Positions 1 to 5,199 of a stretch of DNA of 5,199 bases are shown here, piece after piece (position 1 is the first letter of the stretch; each line of letters starts with the position of its first letter). This stretch comes from Bacteroidota bacterium. GTDB taxonomy: Bacteria > Bacteroidota > Bacteroidia > Chitinophagales > Chitinophagaceae. The notes under the pieces are model-generated. The model did no database searches, was not told the DNA's origin, and saw only the letters and a list, made by a program, of their open reading frames with translations. Location of the stretch: assembly GCA_947441205.1 (NCBI GenBank), contig CANETM010000124.1:1-5199 (forward strand), in the 5' to 3' direction. The position numbers and the translations under genes are program-made.

Positions 1-410
1 ATACGCTCTGCCACTTCTTTTTGAAACATGCCTATCATCATAGGTACATTTTGTTTCCAATCCAATACTTTAAACACAATTTGAGTTGAAATATTATAGG
101 GAAAATTTCCAACCAAGGTAAAACTATCTTCAAAAGGCATAGCTGTTTCTAAAAAGTCCTCATTAACAAGTTTGCCATTTAGTTCAGGGTAAGTGTGCAA
201 TAGATAATTTACTTTCTCTGTATCTAATTCAATTGCTTTAAACTCCAAACTTGGTACCTTATAAATAAACTCTGTTAACGCTCCAGCACCTGGACCCACT
301 TCCACTAGCCTTTCCATTGGAAATTGCTGCAATTGCGCAAGTATCCTTTCACAAACGGTCTTATCAGTTAAAAAGTGCTGTCCTAGGGACTTTTTTAGCG
401 TGTATTGCAT
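1..410 (-). CDS. rsmA: 16S rRNA (adenine1518/1519-N6)-dimethyltransferase RsmA (KsgA), N-terminal part, 3' end outside window
   Basis: RsmA uses S-adenosylmethionine to dimethylate two adjacent adenines in the 3'-terminal hairpin of 16S rRNA, a late step of 30S subunit assembly in the cytoplasm. About 136 codons are visible, against roughly 260-270 aa for the family. The translation starts MQYTLKKSLGQHFL, the usual N-terminus. SAM-binding motif I is EVGPGAGALT (residues 37-46), the acidic ribose-binding motif is IELD (60-63), the catalytic motif IV is NFPYNIST (102-109), and MFQKEVAER follows (128-136). These identify the family with near certainty. The ATG at 410 gives the canonical start; there is no Shine-Dalgarno, and a -7 promoter box ends four bases before it. 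The gene is divergent from pdxA. The C-terminal rRNA-binding helical domain lies beyond the left edge, so its integrity cannot be judged. Confidence 0.97.
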   Translation of the reverse strand, partial: MQYTLKKSLGQHFLTDKTVCERILAQLQQFPMERLVEVGPGAGALTEFIYKVPSLEFKAIELDTEKVNYLLHTYPELNGKLVNEDFLETAMPFEDSFTLVGNFPYNISTQIVFKVLDWKQNVPMMIGMFQKEVAER

Positions 411-414
411 GTAG

Positions 415-422
415 CAAAGTTA
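415..422 (-). promoter_or_regulatory. Candidate Bacteroidota -7 promoter box for rsmA (TAACTTTG)
   Basis: Read on the minus strand, TAACTTTG matches the Bacteroidota sigma-70 -7 consensus TAnnTTTG exactly. It ends four bases before the rsmA ATG. With the usual distance to the transcription start, transcription would begin at or within a few bases of the start codon, giving a leaderless or nearly leaderless mRNA. I do not see a good -33 TTTG element at the expected spacing (around 442-446 the minus strand reads GATGT), so the call rests on the -7 box and its position. Confidence 0.5.
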
Positions 423-434
423 GGTTTTTGTGCG

Positions 435-442
435 TACTTTTA
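435..442 (+). promoter_or_regulatory. Weak candidate -7 promoter box for pdxA (TACTTTTA)
   Basis: TACTTTTA matches the Bacteroidota -7 consensus TAnnTTTG except for the last base, and lies 12 bases before the pdxA ATG at 455. An alternative with a similar score is TAGGTTTT at 421-428. No convincing -33 element is visible for either. The pdxA promoter must lie in or near this 44-bp spacer, unless it is inside rsmA, because the gene upstream is divergent. Confidence 0.3.
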
Positions 443-454
443 CATCCTAATAAA

Positions 455-1552
455 ATGGATATGAATCAGGAAATCAAAAAACCAATTATCGGCTTTAGTT
501 GCGGAGATTTAAACGGTATAGGCATTGAATTAATCATTAAATCCCTATCTGATAGTCGCTTATTGGACTTTATGGTTCCAGTTATTTTTGCGAGTAATAA
601 AAGCTTGAATTTTTATAAAAAATTAAGTCCTGAAATCGTAATTAACTATTCGGCTATTCCTGATTTATTTAAAATAAACCCAAAACAAGTAAACTTAATT
701 AATTGTTGGGAGGAAGATGTGAATATAACCCCCGGTGAACTTACGGATGAAGGTGGAAAATATGCATTCATTTCATTACAACAAGCCGTTGCTGCTTTAA
801 AAAATAAGCAAATTGACGGCCTCGTTACAGCACCTATTCACAAAAAAAATATTCAATCTCCGGAATTTAATTTTAGTGGTCATACCCCCTACTTGCAACA
901 TGCTTTTGGGAATACAGAAAATTTAATGCTGTTAGTTGCAGAGAATTTAAAAATGGCATTGGTAACGGAACATGTTACCATACAAGATATAGCTAAGTAT
1001 ATTACAAAAGATAAAATCAAACAAAAGCTTCAACTTTTAAACATTAGTCTTCAAAAGGATTTTGGTATTGATAAACCTCGCATAGCAGTGCTTGCCTTAA
1101 ACCCGCACGCTGGTGATGAAGGATTAATTGGGAAAGAAGAAATTGAAATTATTCGTCCTGCTGTAAAAGAAAGTAAAAATCAAATGTTGGTATTTGGACC
1201 TTATTCAGCTGATGCTTTTTTTGCTAGAGGAGCTCATGAGCAATTCGATGGCGTTTTAGCAATGTATCACGATCAAGGTTTAATTCCTTTTAAATCACTT
1301 GCATTTGGCGAAGGTGTTAATTTCACAGCAGGATTACCTATTGTAAGAACTAGCCCTGATCATGGAACCGCTTTTGATATTGCTGGGAAAAATAAGGCGG
1401 ACTTCGCATCCTTTACAGCTAGTATTTTTGAATGTGTACGTATCATACATGCACGTCAAGGATATAGAGATATGCGCTTAAATCCACTTAAGAAAATAAG
1501 TGCCAGAATGATTGCTAATGCAGTGGATGAAAGAATTGAAGGAGGCTATTAA
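455..1552 (+). CDS. pdxA: 4-hydroxythreonine-4-phosphate dehydrogenase PdxA
   Basis: PdxA oxidises 4-phosphohydroxy-L-threonine with NAD; the product decarboxylates and is condensed by PdxJ with deoxyxylulose 5-phosphate to give pyridoxine 5'-phosphate (DXP-dependent vitamin B6 pathway, cytoplasmic). The protein is 365 aa, normal for Bacteroidota versions. Motifs in order: CGDLNGIGIE (16-25), TAPIHK (125-130), SGHT (141-144), TEHV (171-174), LNPHAGDEG (215-223), GPYSADAFF (248-256), YHDQGLIPFK (271-280) and SPDHGTAFDIAG (300-311). H173, H218 and H272 correspond by motif and spacing to the three metal-binding histidines of the E. coli enzyme (H166, H211, H266), so it looks active. The reading frame is open back to 317, but that would overlap rsmA by 94 bases with a non-homologous extension. 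The ATG at 455, or the one at 461 (MNQEIKKP), is the likely start. Both would place the start just downstream of the divergent spacer. Confidence 0.96.
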   Translation: MDMNQEIKKPIIGFSCGDLNGIGIELIIKSLSDSRLLDFMVPVIFASNKSLNFYKKLSPEIVINYSAIPDLFKINPKQVNLINCWEEDVNITPGELTDEGGKYAFISLQQAVAALKNKQIDGLVTAPIHKKNIQSPEFNFSGHTPYLQHAFGNTENLMLLVAENLKMALVTEHVTIQDIAKYITKDKIKQKLQLLNISLQKDFGIDKPRIAVLALNPHAGDEGLIGKEEIEIIRPAVKESKNQMLVFGPYSADAFFARGAHEQFDGVLAMYHDQGLIPFKSLAFGEGVNFTAGLPIVRTSPDHGTAFDIAGKNKADFASFTASIFECVRIIHARQGYRDMRLNPLKKISARMIANAVDERIEGGY

Positions 1553-1562
1553 TATTTATTAC

Positions 1563-1587
1563 TTAGCTAATTTTTACAATTAGTTAA
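1563..1587. terminator. AT-rich dyad at the pdxA / TPR-protein convergence, possible weak bidirectional terminator
   Basis: TTAGCTAATT (1563-1572) and AATTAGTTAA (1578-1587) form a 10-bp stem with one G-T wobble and a 5-base loop (TTTAC). It lies across the stop codon of the minus-strand TPR gene (1567-1569) and starts 10 bases after the pdxA stop. The stem is low in GC and has no clean T-tract, so as an intrinsic terminator it is weak. Its position between convergent genes is what makes the call reasonable. It may be chance in AT-rich DNA. Confidence 0.3.
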
Positions 1588-2196
1588 CATTTCTTTGATG
1601 GAAGTAAAACCCCAACTTGGGAGATATTTCTTTTTTCCAATTTCTAAGTTTAATAATTTCTCTGCTTGCTTTGCAATTGGTATTGCTTTGTTGCAACCAC
1701 CTCCTAACAACTTTGGCAAATGGTATTGCAAACTTGCTTCTAAAACATAAATACGCGGGTTATTGGGATTAATAGTTTTCGCTTTTTGTAAGCTCCCATA
1801 TATTCTTTCCTTATAACTAAACCATCGCCATTTAGGATTTACTTGCATTTTAGTGGTTAATGCTAAGCTTTCTGCACATAGTATTTCGTCGTTAACTTGG
1901 AGCTTCTTGGATTTATTTATCCAATCAATGGCGATATCAGCTTGCGCATCCATATCATCCTTACTTAATAATGCAATTTTGACTTGTACCAATGCCGCAT
2001 AATATTTAGGGAGCCACTCTTTAGGATAACTATTACTAAGGACTGTAAACTGCTTTAAAGAAATAGCATATTGATCCTCTTTCGAAATAAGATTGAAATA
2101 ATTTGCAGCATCAGTAATTGAAGATTCAAAACTACTTGTCTGTGCTTTTAAGGAGCTAAAACTCAACATGAATAAAAATACAAACAACCTGTGCAT
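1567..2196 (-). CDS. Secreted TPR-like protein of unknown function
   Basis: This is a 209-aa protein with an N-terminal signal peptide: hydrophobic segment at residues 3-16 and probable cleavage after A18 in LKAQ. It is therefore exported, most likely to the periplasm; no lipobox cysteine is present. The mature part is helical with TPR-like character: YPKEWLPKYYAALVQVKIAL (57-76), a second helical pair around 84-112, and a stretch at 129-182 with NPNNPRIYVLEASLQYHLP followed by LLGGGCNKAIPIAKQAEKL. The (L/F)GGG..KA segment and the later PSWG (193-196) resemble a group of Bacteroidota TPR proteins that I recognise only as a pattern, with no known function. Two cysteines in the second half (C168, C207) could form a disulfide. 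It is last in the minus-strand cluster, 28 bases after the LolA-like gene, and probably co-transcribed. The ATG at 2196 directly precedes the signal peptide. A role as a scaffold for envelope partners is only a guess. Confidence 0.8.
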   Translation of the reverse strand: MHRLFVFLFMLSFSSLKAQTSSFESSITDAANYFNLISKEDQYAISLKQFTVLSNSYPKEWLPKYYAALVQVKIALLSKDDMDAQADIAIDWINKSKKLQVNDEILCAESLALTTKMQVNPKWRWFSYKERIYGSLQKAKTINPNNPRIYVLEASLQYHLPKLLGGGCNKAIPIAKQAEKLLNLEIGKKKYLPSWGFTSIKEMLTNCKN

Positions 2197-2224
2197 TTTT
2201 CTTAGATTTAATTACAGCCTGAAA

Positions 2225-2929
2225 TTAGAATATTGTATTGGAAACACCTTTATTGATAACATAATTTGTATAGGTAATTTCAATTCTACCCTTTTTATTT
2301 TTCAATGCTTTTTGTTTTGCTGTAGGATCATCATCCCCAAACTCTAAAGTAATCCCATTAGGAAGTTTGTAATCCTTTGTATTAAAAGCAAATATAATTT
2401 TACTAGGCAGGCCCAAGTTAGCATAACTTCCATACTCCATTGTGATTTCATAACTTCCATTTTCCTTGGTCGTCGTAAAAGTTTTATAAACCAACGCATC
2501 AGTAGGATCAATCCATAAAGTGGAAATAACCCAATCCAATTTATCATCAGTCGGAACTAATTTTATAACCCTTAGTGTTTTCCCATTATACTCCTGAGTC
2601 CCTGCTGGCAATGCAATATATTGTTTGGTATTTAAAAGTGAATTGATGGTTACCGAAACACCCCCTTTTGGTAATAGGGATATGCCACCTTCTTTTTTAA
2701 CCTTCAGCAGATTTGGTTTTTTAAAATAAACTTTAACCTTACCTAAACTAGCTTTAATAAAAGAAACATCTGTTTTCATAACCCCTTCAGCAACATAGTC
2801 ATTGACCAAGCCTAATTTTTGACTTACACGTTCTATCAATGGGTCAACTTGGGCCTGTAAGTTATTACAAACGAAAACGATGGTAATTAAAAAAACGAAC
2901 CTAATAAGTTTGGGGAATATATTGTACAT
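2225..2929 (-). CDS. LolA-like outer-membrane lipoprotein carrier-fold protein, periplasmic
   Basis: This is a 234-aa protein with a clear signal peptide (hydrophobic core residues 11-21, probable cleavage after A26 in LQAQ). The mature part reads like the LolA/LolB superfamily: a half-barrel of beta strands that shields a hydrophobic ligand. Visible hallmarks are KVKVYFKKPNLLKVKKEG (64-81), where LolA proteins have 'yFkrPnklR'; LWIDPTDALVYK (138-149); GSYEITMEYGSY (158-169); GLPSKIIFAF (173-182); and a last strand GRIEITYTNYVINKGV (214-229). It is probably not the housekeeping LolA, because it sits in an ABC transporter cluster: it starts 6 bases after the permease stop and precedes the TPR gene. 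By family it should bind a lipid-like or acylated ligand in the periplasm. Coupling to the adjacent transporter is inference. The superfamily call is fairly firm, the ligand unknown. Confidence 0.82.
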   Translation of the reverse strand: MYNIFPKLIRFVFLITIVFVCNNLQAQVDPLIERVSQKLGLVNDYVAEGVMKTDVSFIKASLGKVKVYFKKPNLLKVKKEGGISLLPKGGVSVTINSLLNTKQYIALPAGTQEYNGKTLRVIKLVPTDDKLDWVISTLWIDPTDALVYKTFTTTKENGSYEITMEYGSYANLGLPSKIIFAFNTKDYKLPNGITLEFGDDDPTAKQKALKNKKGRIEITYTNYVINKGVSNTIF

Positions 2930-2935
2930 AAATAA

Positions 2936-3811
2936 TTAACTTAAAATATCTTTTCGCTTAGTAATAATAACCGACGCGGATACAAATAAAATAATGTGAA
3001 CAGTAAGCACTATGAGTGAGGTTTTAATTTTAGGCAGATTTAAAATAGTGCCAAATATAGCCTCATTGTTATCATCCACCTTTATATCAAAAAATTCTTT
3101 CCAATTATTCATATGTGTAGTGAATAAATATGGCTTAATAATGGAAAATAAAGGAATATTTAAAGTACTAAGTATCGTAAAAAATACAATTGCACTCATT
3201 GTGCCAACAATTGGCCCTATTGAATTATTAGCAATACTTGACATCAAAAATCCTAATGAGGTAACTGTTAGCAATGAAAAACTTGCAAATACAAAAGCAC
3301 CTACATAGCGCCACAAAACGTCTTTTTCTTGTATCAACACTACATAATTCGACTTCATTAAAAACAAATCATCAGTACCAAAAACCCACATACTTAAAAA
3401 TAGTGCTAGTATAGCTAGCCATATTAATAAAACAATGGTGTAGATACTTGCCGCAATAAACTTTCCCACAACCCACTGCGTCCGACTATAGGGTGTTGTA
3501 AATAATAATCTCAAAGTTCCTAAATTAGCTTCGCCCGAAATCATATCAGCTGCAATTAAAGCAACCAATAAGGGGACATGCACTAACAACAATTGTAATA
3601 AAATATAACAAATTAAATAGCCATTCAATACATTTCCATCTACCGTTAAAGTATCATTAATGTCTTTCATTAAAAACCCTGCATAGGATTGACCATCCAT
3701 TTTTAAACCAAACTGTATCACCATAATTAAGGCTGCTATGGCTCCAAATGCAATGTAAGTTCTAGGTCGTCTAAAAATTTTATATAATTCTATGGATATA
3801 ATTTGTTTCAT
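2936..3811 (-). CDS. ABC-2 type transporter permease subunit
   Basis: This is a 291-aa polytopic inner-membrane protein, the usual size for a single ABC-2 permease. Six membrane segments can be read at about 19-35, 65-88, 118-142, 170-191, 198-221 and 265-284. Between segments 2 and 3, ADMISGEANLGTLRLLFTTP (88-107) is the characteristic cytoplasmic ABC-2 segment (G-E-x-x-x-GTL...P.SR) that contacts the ATPase. The basic N-terminus (YKIFRRPRTY, 10-19) is also typical. A soluble loop of about 40 residues (225-264) precedes the last segment. The ATG at 3811 shares one base with the TAA of the ATPase gene (TAATG), which suggests translational coupling and a two-component exporter that would dimerise or pair with itself, as no second permease is present. 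It lacks the large periplasmic MacB/LolCE domain, so it is not a canonical Lol extractor. Substrate unknown. Confidence 0.92.
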   Translation of the reverse strand: MKQIISIELYKIFRRPRTYIAFGAIAALIMVIQFGLKMDGQSYAGFLMKDINDTLTVDGNVLNGYLICYILLQLLLVHVPLLVALIAADMISGEANLGTLRLLFTTPYSRTQWVVGKFIAASIYTIVLLIWLAILALFLSMWVFGTDDLFLMKSNYVVLIQEKDVLWRYVGAFVFASFSLLTVTSLGFLMSSIANNSIGPIVGTMSAIVFFTILSTLNIPLFSIIKPYLFTTHMNNWKEFFDIKVDDNNEAIFGTILNLPKIKTSLIVLTVHIILFVSASVIITKRKDILS

Positions 3812-4719
3812 TAATTTGAATTTGAAGTAACCTGTAAAAAATAATCTTCCAATGAATTTCTTGTCTCCACACCTATCAACCCTACGCCAGCATTCACCAA
3901 TGAAGCATTTAATAATGGGATTTCATAATCGGGCATGCACAAATAAATTCCATCAGTTCGGGGTAATAAATAATTACTAAAACTTCCTGATAAAATTACT
4001 TGTAATGTTTGTACGTCATTTATAGTTTTAATATGAACAATCATTTTAGTAGGATCTAACAATTTTTGAATTGGGCCCTCAGCTATTTTTTGACCTTTAT
4101 GTATGATCATAATTTGTGTAGCCATTTGTTCAATTTCAGAAAGCAAATGCGATGATACTAAAATCGTTTTCCCCTCCTGCTTCGCCAATTGTTTTATTAA
4201 ATTTCTAATATCAGAAATTCCCTGAGGATCTAAACCATTTGTGGGTTCATCCAAAATAATAAGGGACGGATTATGAACTAGCGCAATGGCTATACCTAAT
4301 CGTTGCTTCATACCTAGTGAAAAAGTTTGCACTTTATCATTAGCTCTTTCAAATAAGCCAACCTTAATAAGTGTATCATTAATACTAGCGGCATTTATTT
4401 GCTTACTGCGTAATTTGCCAAATAATTGCAAATGCTCCTTTGCCGTTAAATATGGATACAAATCGGGTCGTTCAATAATGGCCCCTACCTCTTCCAATAT
4501 TTCATTTCGATTAGATTCCATTGACTTTCCAAACAACTCAATATGGCCACTGGTTGGATGGATTAACGACAATAACATGCGTATTGTAGTACTCTTTCCA
4601 GATCCGTTTTGACCCAAAAAGCCAAACACTTCCCCCGCATTAACACTAAAGCTTAATTGATCCACCGCTTTTAAGGTGCCAAAATGTTTACTTAAATCTT
4701 GTACTTGTATTACAGCCAT
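3811..4719 (-). CDS. ABC transporter ATP-binding subunit, BcrA/LanF-like with an E-loop
   Basis: This 302-aa cytoplasmic ATPase powers the adjacent ABC-2 permease. Domains in order: Walker A GQNGSGKST (36-44); the Q-loop region VGAIIERPDLYPYLTAKEHL (78-97), with Glu83 where most ABC ATPases have Gln; signature FSLGMKQRL (133-141); Walker B LIILDEP (153-159); D-loop GLDP (162-165); and H-loop H191. Residues from about 215 to 302 are a C-terminal extension of the kind seen in ABC-2 exporters. The E-loop and 'IE-P-YP-LTA-E-L' pattern are known from the bacitracin/lantibiotic self-protection group (BcrA, NisF, NukF), though many uncharacterised transporters share them. All catalytic residues look intact. 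The ATG at 4719 begins MAVIQVQDLSKHFG, a normal N-terminus. It starts only 11 bases after the T-tract of the atpA terminator, so its own promoter is not evident. It does not look like GldA, the gliding-motility ATPase, but I cannot exclude a distant relation. Confidence 0.94.
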   Translation of the reverse strand: MAVIQVQDLSKHFGTLKAVDQLSFSVNAGEVFGFLGQNGSGKSTTIRMLLSLIHPTSGHIELFGKSMESNRNEILEEVGAIIERPDLYPYLTAKEHLQLFGKLRSKQINAASINDTLIKVGLFERANDKVQTFSLGMKQRLGIAIALVHNPSLIILDEPTNGLDPQGISDIRNLIKQLAKQEGKTILVSSHLLSEIEQMATQIMIIHKGQKIAEGPIQKLLDPTKMIVHIKTINDVQTLQVILSGSFSNYLLPRTDGIYLCMPDYEIPLLNASLVNAGVGLIGVETRNSLEDYFLQVTSNSN

Positions 4720-4731
4720 ATAATAATAACA

Positions 4732-4760
4732 AAAAACCCTGAACTAAGTTCAGGGTTTTT
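4732..4760. terminator. Intrinsic terminator after atpA (symmetric, T-tracts on both sides)
   Basis: CCCTGAAC (4737-4744) and GTTCAGGG (4748-4755) form a perfect 8-bp stem with a 3-base TAA loop, flanked by A6 on the left (4731-4736) and T5 on the right (4756-4760). On the minus strand this is a GC-rich hairpin followed by six T's, 18 bases past the atpA stop codon: a textbook rho-independent terminator. The A/T flanks pair too, extending the perfect stem to 13 bp and making it usable in both directions, although no plus-strand gene approaches it. Confidence 0.9.
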
Positions 4761-4775
4761 ATCAAATATTGATAA
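4759..4775. repeat. Short AT-rich palindrome between atpA and its terminator
   Basis: TTATCAA (4759-4765) and TTGATAA (4769-4775) are perfect 7-base inverted arms around ATA. The dyad lies just after the atpA stop codon (4779-4781) and abuts the terminator hairpin, overlapping its outermost T's. It could be an operator-sized protein site, a small mRNA 3' hairpin, or chance in AT-rich DNA. On the minus strand it contains TATTTG, a partial match to a -7 box, but a promoter there would run straight into the terminator. Confidence 0.35.
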
Positions 4776-4778
4776 GTA

Positions 4779-5199
4779 CTATTTGTATTGAGGAATCAAG
4801 CTATTTGCTAAATCAACCATTTGTTTGATACCGTCTTCAGGTAAGTTTCCTTTTTTGAATTCAGCTAATACATTTGGTAATTTGTTACTCATTTCTAATA
4901 AGAAATGTGCTTCAAATTCTTTTACATTTTTAACGGCTACCTCTTTCAACAAACCTTGTGTACCCAAGTAAATGATGGCAACTTGTTTTTCCACTGTAAA
5001 TGGAGTGTATTGTGCTTGTTTTAAGATTTCCACGTTTCTAGCACCTTTGTCAATTACATTTTTAGTAGCTGGATCCAAATCACCACCGAATTTAGAGAAA
5101 GCCTCTAACTCACGGTATAATGCTTGGTCTAATTTCAAAGTACCAGATACTTTTTTCATTGATTTAATCTGCGCGTTACCCCCCACACGGCTTACTGAG
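4779..5199 (-). CDS. atpA: ATP synthase F1 subunit alpha, C-terminal fragment, 5' end outside window
   Basis: AtpA is the non-catalytic nucleotide-binding alpha subunit of the F1 head of the H+ (or Na+) ATP synthase at the inner membrane. The visible 139 residues are its C-terminal helical domain, out of about 525 in the whole protein. The fragment opens with SVSRVGGNAQIKSMKKVSGT, one of the most conserved stretches of the family, where the arginine of SVSR is the alpha-subunit arginine finger. LKLDQALYRELEAFSKFG follows, and the fragment ends at ANSLIPQYK with a TAG stop. The frame is open to the right edge, so this is a truncation by the window. The GTG at 5184-5186 is the valine of SVSRVGG and is not a start. 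Downstream on its strand there is a terminator and then an ABC operon; the gamma-subunit gene atpG, often next after atpA, is not there. Confidence 0.98.
   Translation of the reverse strand, partial: SVSRVGGNAQIKSMKKVSGTLKLDQALYRELEAFSKFGGDLDPATKNVIDKGARNVEILKQAQYTPFTVEKQVAIIYLGTQGLLKEVAVKNVKEFEAHFLLEMSNKLPNVLAEFKKGNLPEDGIKQMVDLANSLIPQYK

Noticed and set aside
317..454. N-terminal extension of pdxA from an ATG at 317
   Set aside because: The extra 46 residues do not resemble PdxA, overlap the well-supported rsmA coding sequence on the other strand, and cross its promoter box. Starts at 455 or 461 give a normal-length enzyme.
2344..2547. 67-residue minus-strand frame within the LolA-like gene
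   Set aside because: It overlaps the LolA-like coding region in another frame. The LolA-like frame has a signal peptide and family motifs; this one has neither.
2225..2929. Calling the LolA-like gene the housekeeping lolA
   Set aside because: Its position in an ABC-2 transporter cluster and the absence of LolCDE-type partners argue for a paralogue. The genome's true lolA cannot be judged from this window.
3012..3308. 98-residue plus-strand reading frame opposite the ABC permease
   Set aside because: It lies wholly inside the permease gene on the other strand, has no family resemblance and no promoter or ribosome site.
4286..4612. 108-residue plus-strand reading frame opposite the ABC ATPase
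   Set aside because: It is antisense to conserved ATPase motifs (Walker A to signature) and has no features of its own.
3811..4719. Identification of the ATPase as GldA or as a lantibiotic immunity protein
   Set aside because: The gliding partners GldF and GldG are not beside it, and no lantibiotic precursor or modification gene is visible. The E-loop alone does not set the substrate.
4730..4770. Promoter for the ABC operon inside the terminator region
   Set aside because: Partial matches (AATATTTG on the minus strand at 4770-4763, GTTTTTTG at 4737-4730) lack paired -33 elements, and the first would be cut off by the terminator.
4779..5186. Stand-alone 135-aa gene starting with GTG at 5186
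   Set aside because: The GTG is the valine in the conserved SVSRVGG stretch of ATP synthase alpha, and the frame stays open to the window edge. It is the tail of atpA.

Overview
The window looks like a chromosomal segment of a Bacteroidota bacterium, plausibly a Chitinophagia or Sphingobacteriia relative; this is inference from style, not a placement. The base composition is AT-rich. Starts lack clear Shine-Dalgarno sequences and sit behind A/T-rich leaders. A Bacteroidota-type -7 box (TAnnTTTG) lies just before rsmA. The signal peptides end in the A-Q junction (KAQ, QAQ) common in this phylum, and the RsmA, PdxA and AtpA fragments have sequence features typical of Bacteroidota versions.

Layout. 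Positions 1-410 (minus) hold the N-terminal third of rsmA (ksgA), the 16S rRNA dimethyladenosine methyltransferase, running off the left edge. A 44-bp divergent spacer separates it from a complete pdxA (455-1552, plus), the 4-hydroxythreonine-4-phosphate dehydrogenase of vitamin B6 synthesis. pdxA converges, with a 14-bp gap, on a compact four-gene minus-strand cluster read from 4719 down to 1567: an ABC ATPase (4719-3811), an ABC-2 type permease (3811-2936, sharing one base with the ATPase stop), a secreted LolA-like lipoprotein-carrier-fold protein (2929-2225) and a secreted TPR-like protein (2196-1567). The right edge is the C-terminal quarter of atpA, F1 ATP synthase alpha (5199-4779, minus). 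A strong hairpin terminator (4732-4760) separates it from the ABC cluster.

How the genes work together. rsmA, pdxA and atpA are housekeeping genes. The ABC-permease-LolA-like-TPR cluster is the least characterised part and the best candidate for something undescribed. The ATPase has a glutamate at the Q-loop position (an E-loop, as in LanF/BcrA-type exporters), and the two soluble partners both carry signal peptides. A simple model is an inner-membrane exporter coupled to a periplasmic hydrophobic-ligand carrier, but no substrate can be read from the sequence. I see no tRNA, rRNA, CRISPR array, insertion sequence or attachment site. No gene-free stretch exceeds 60 bases.
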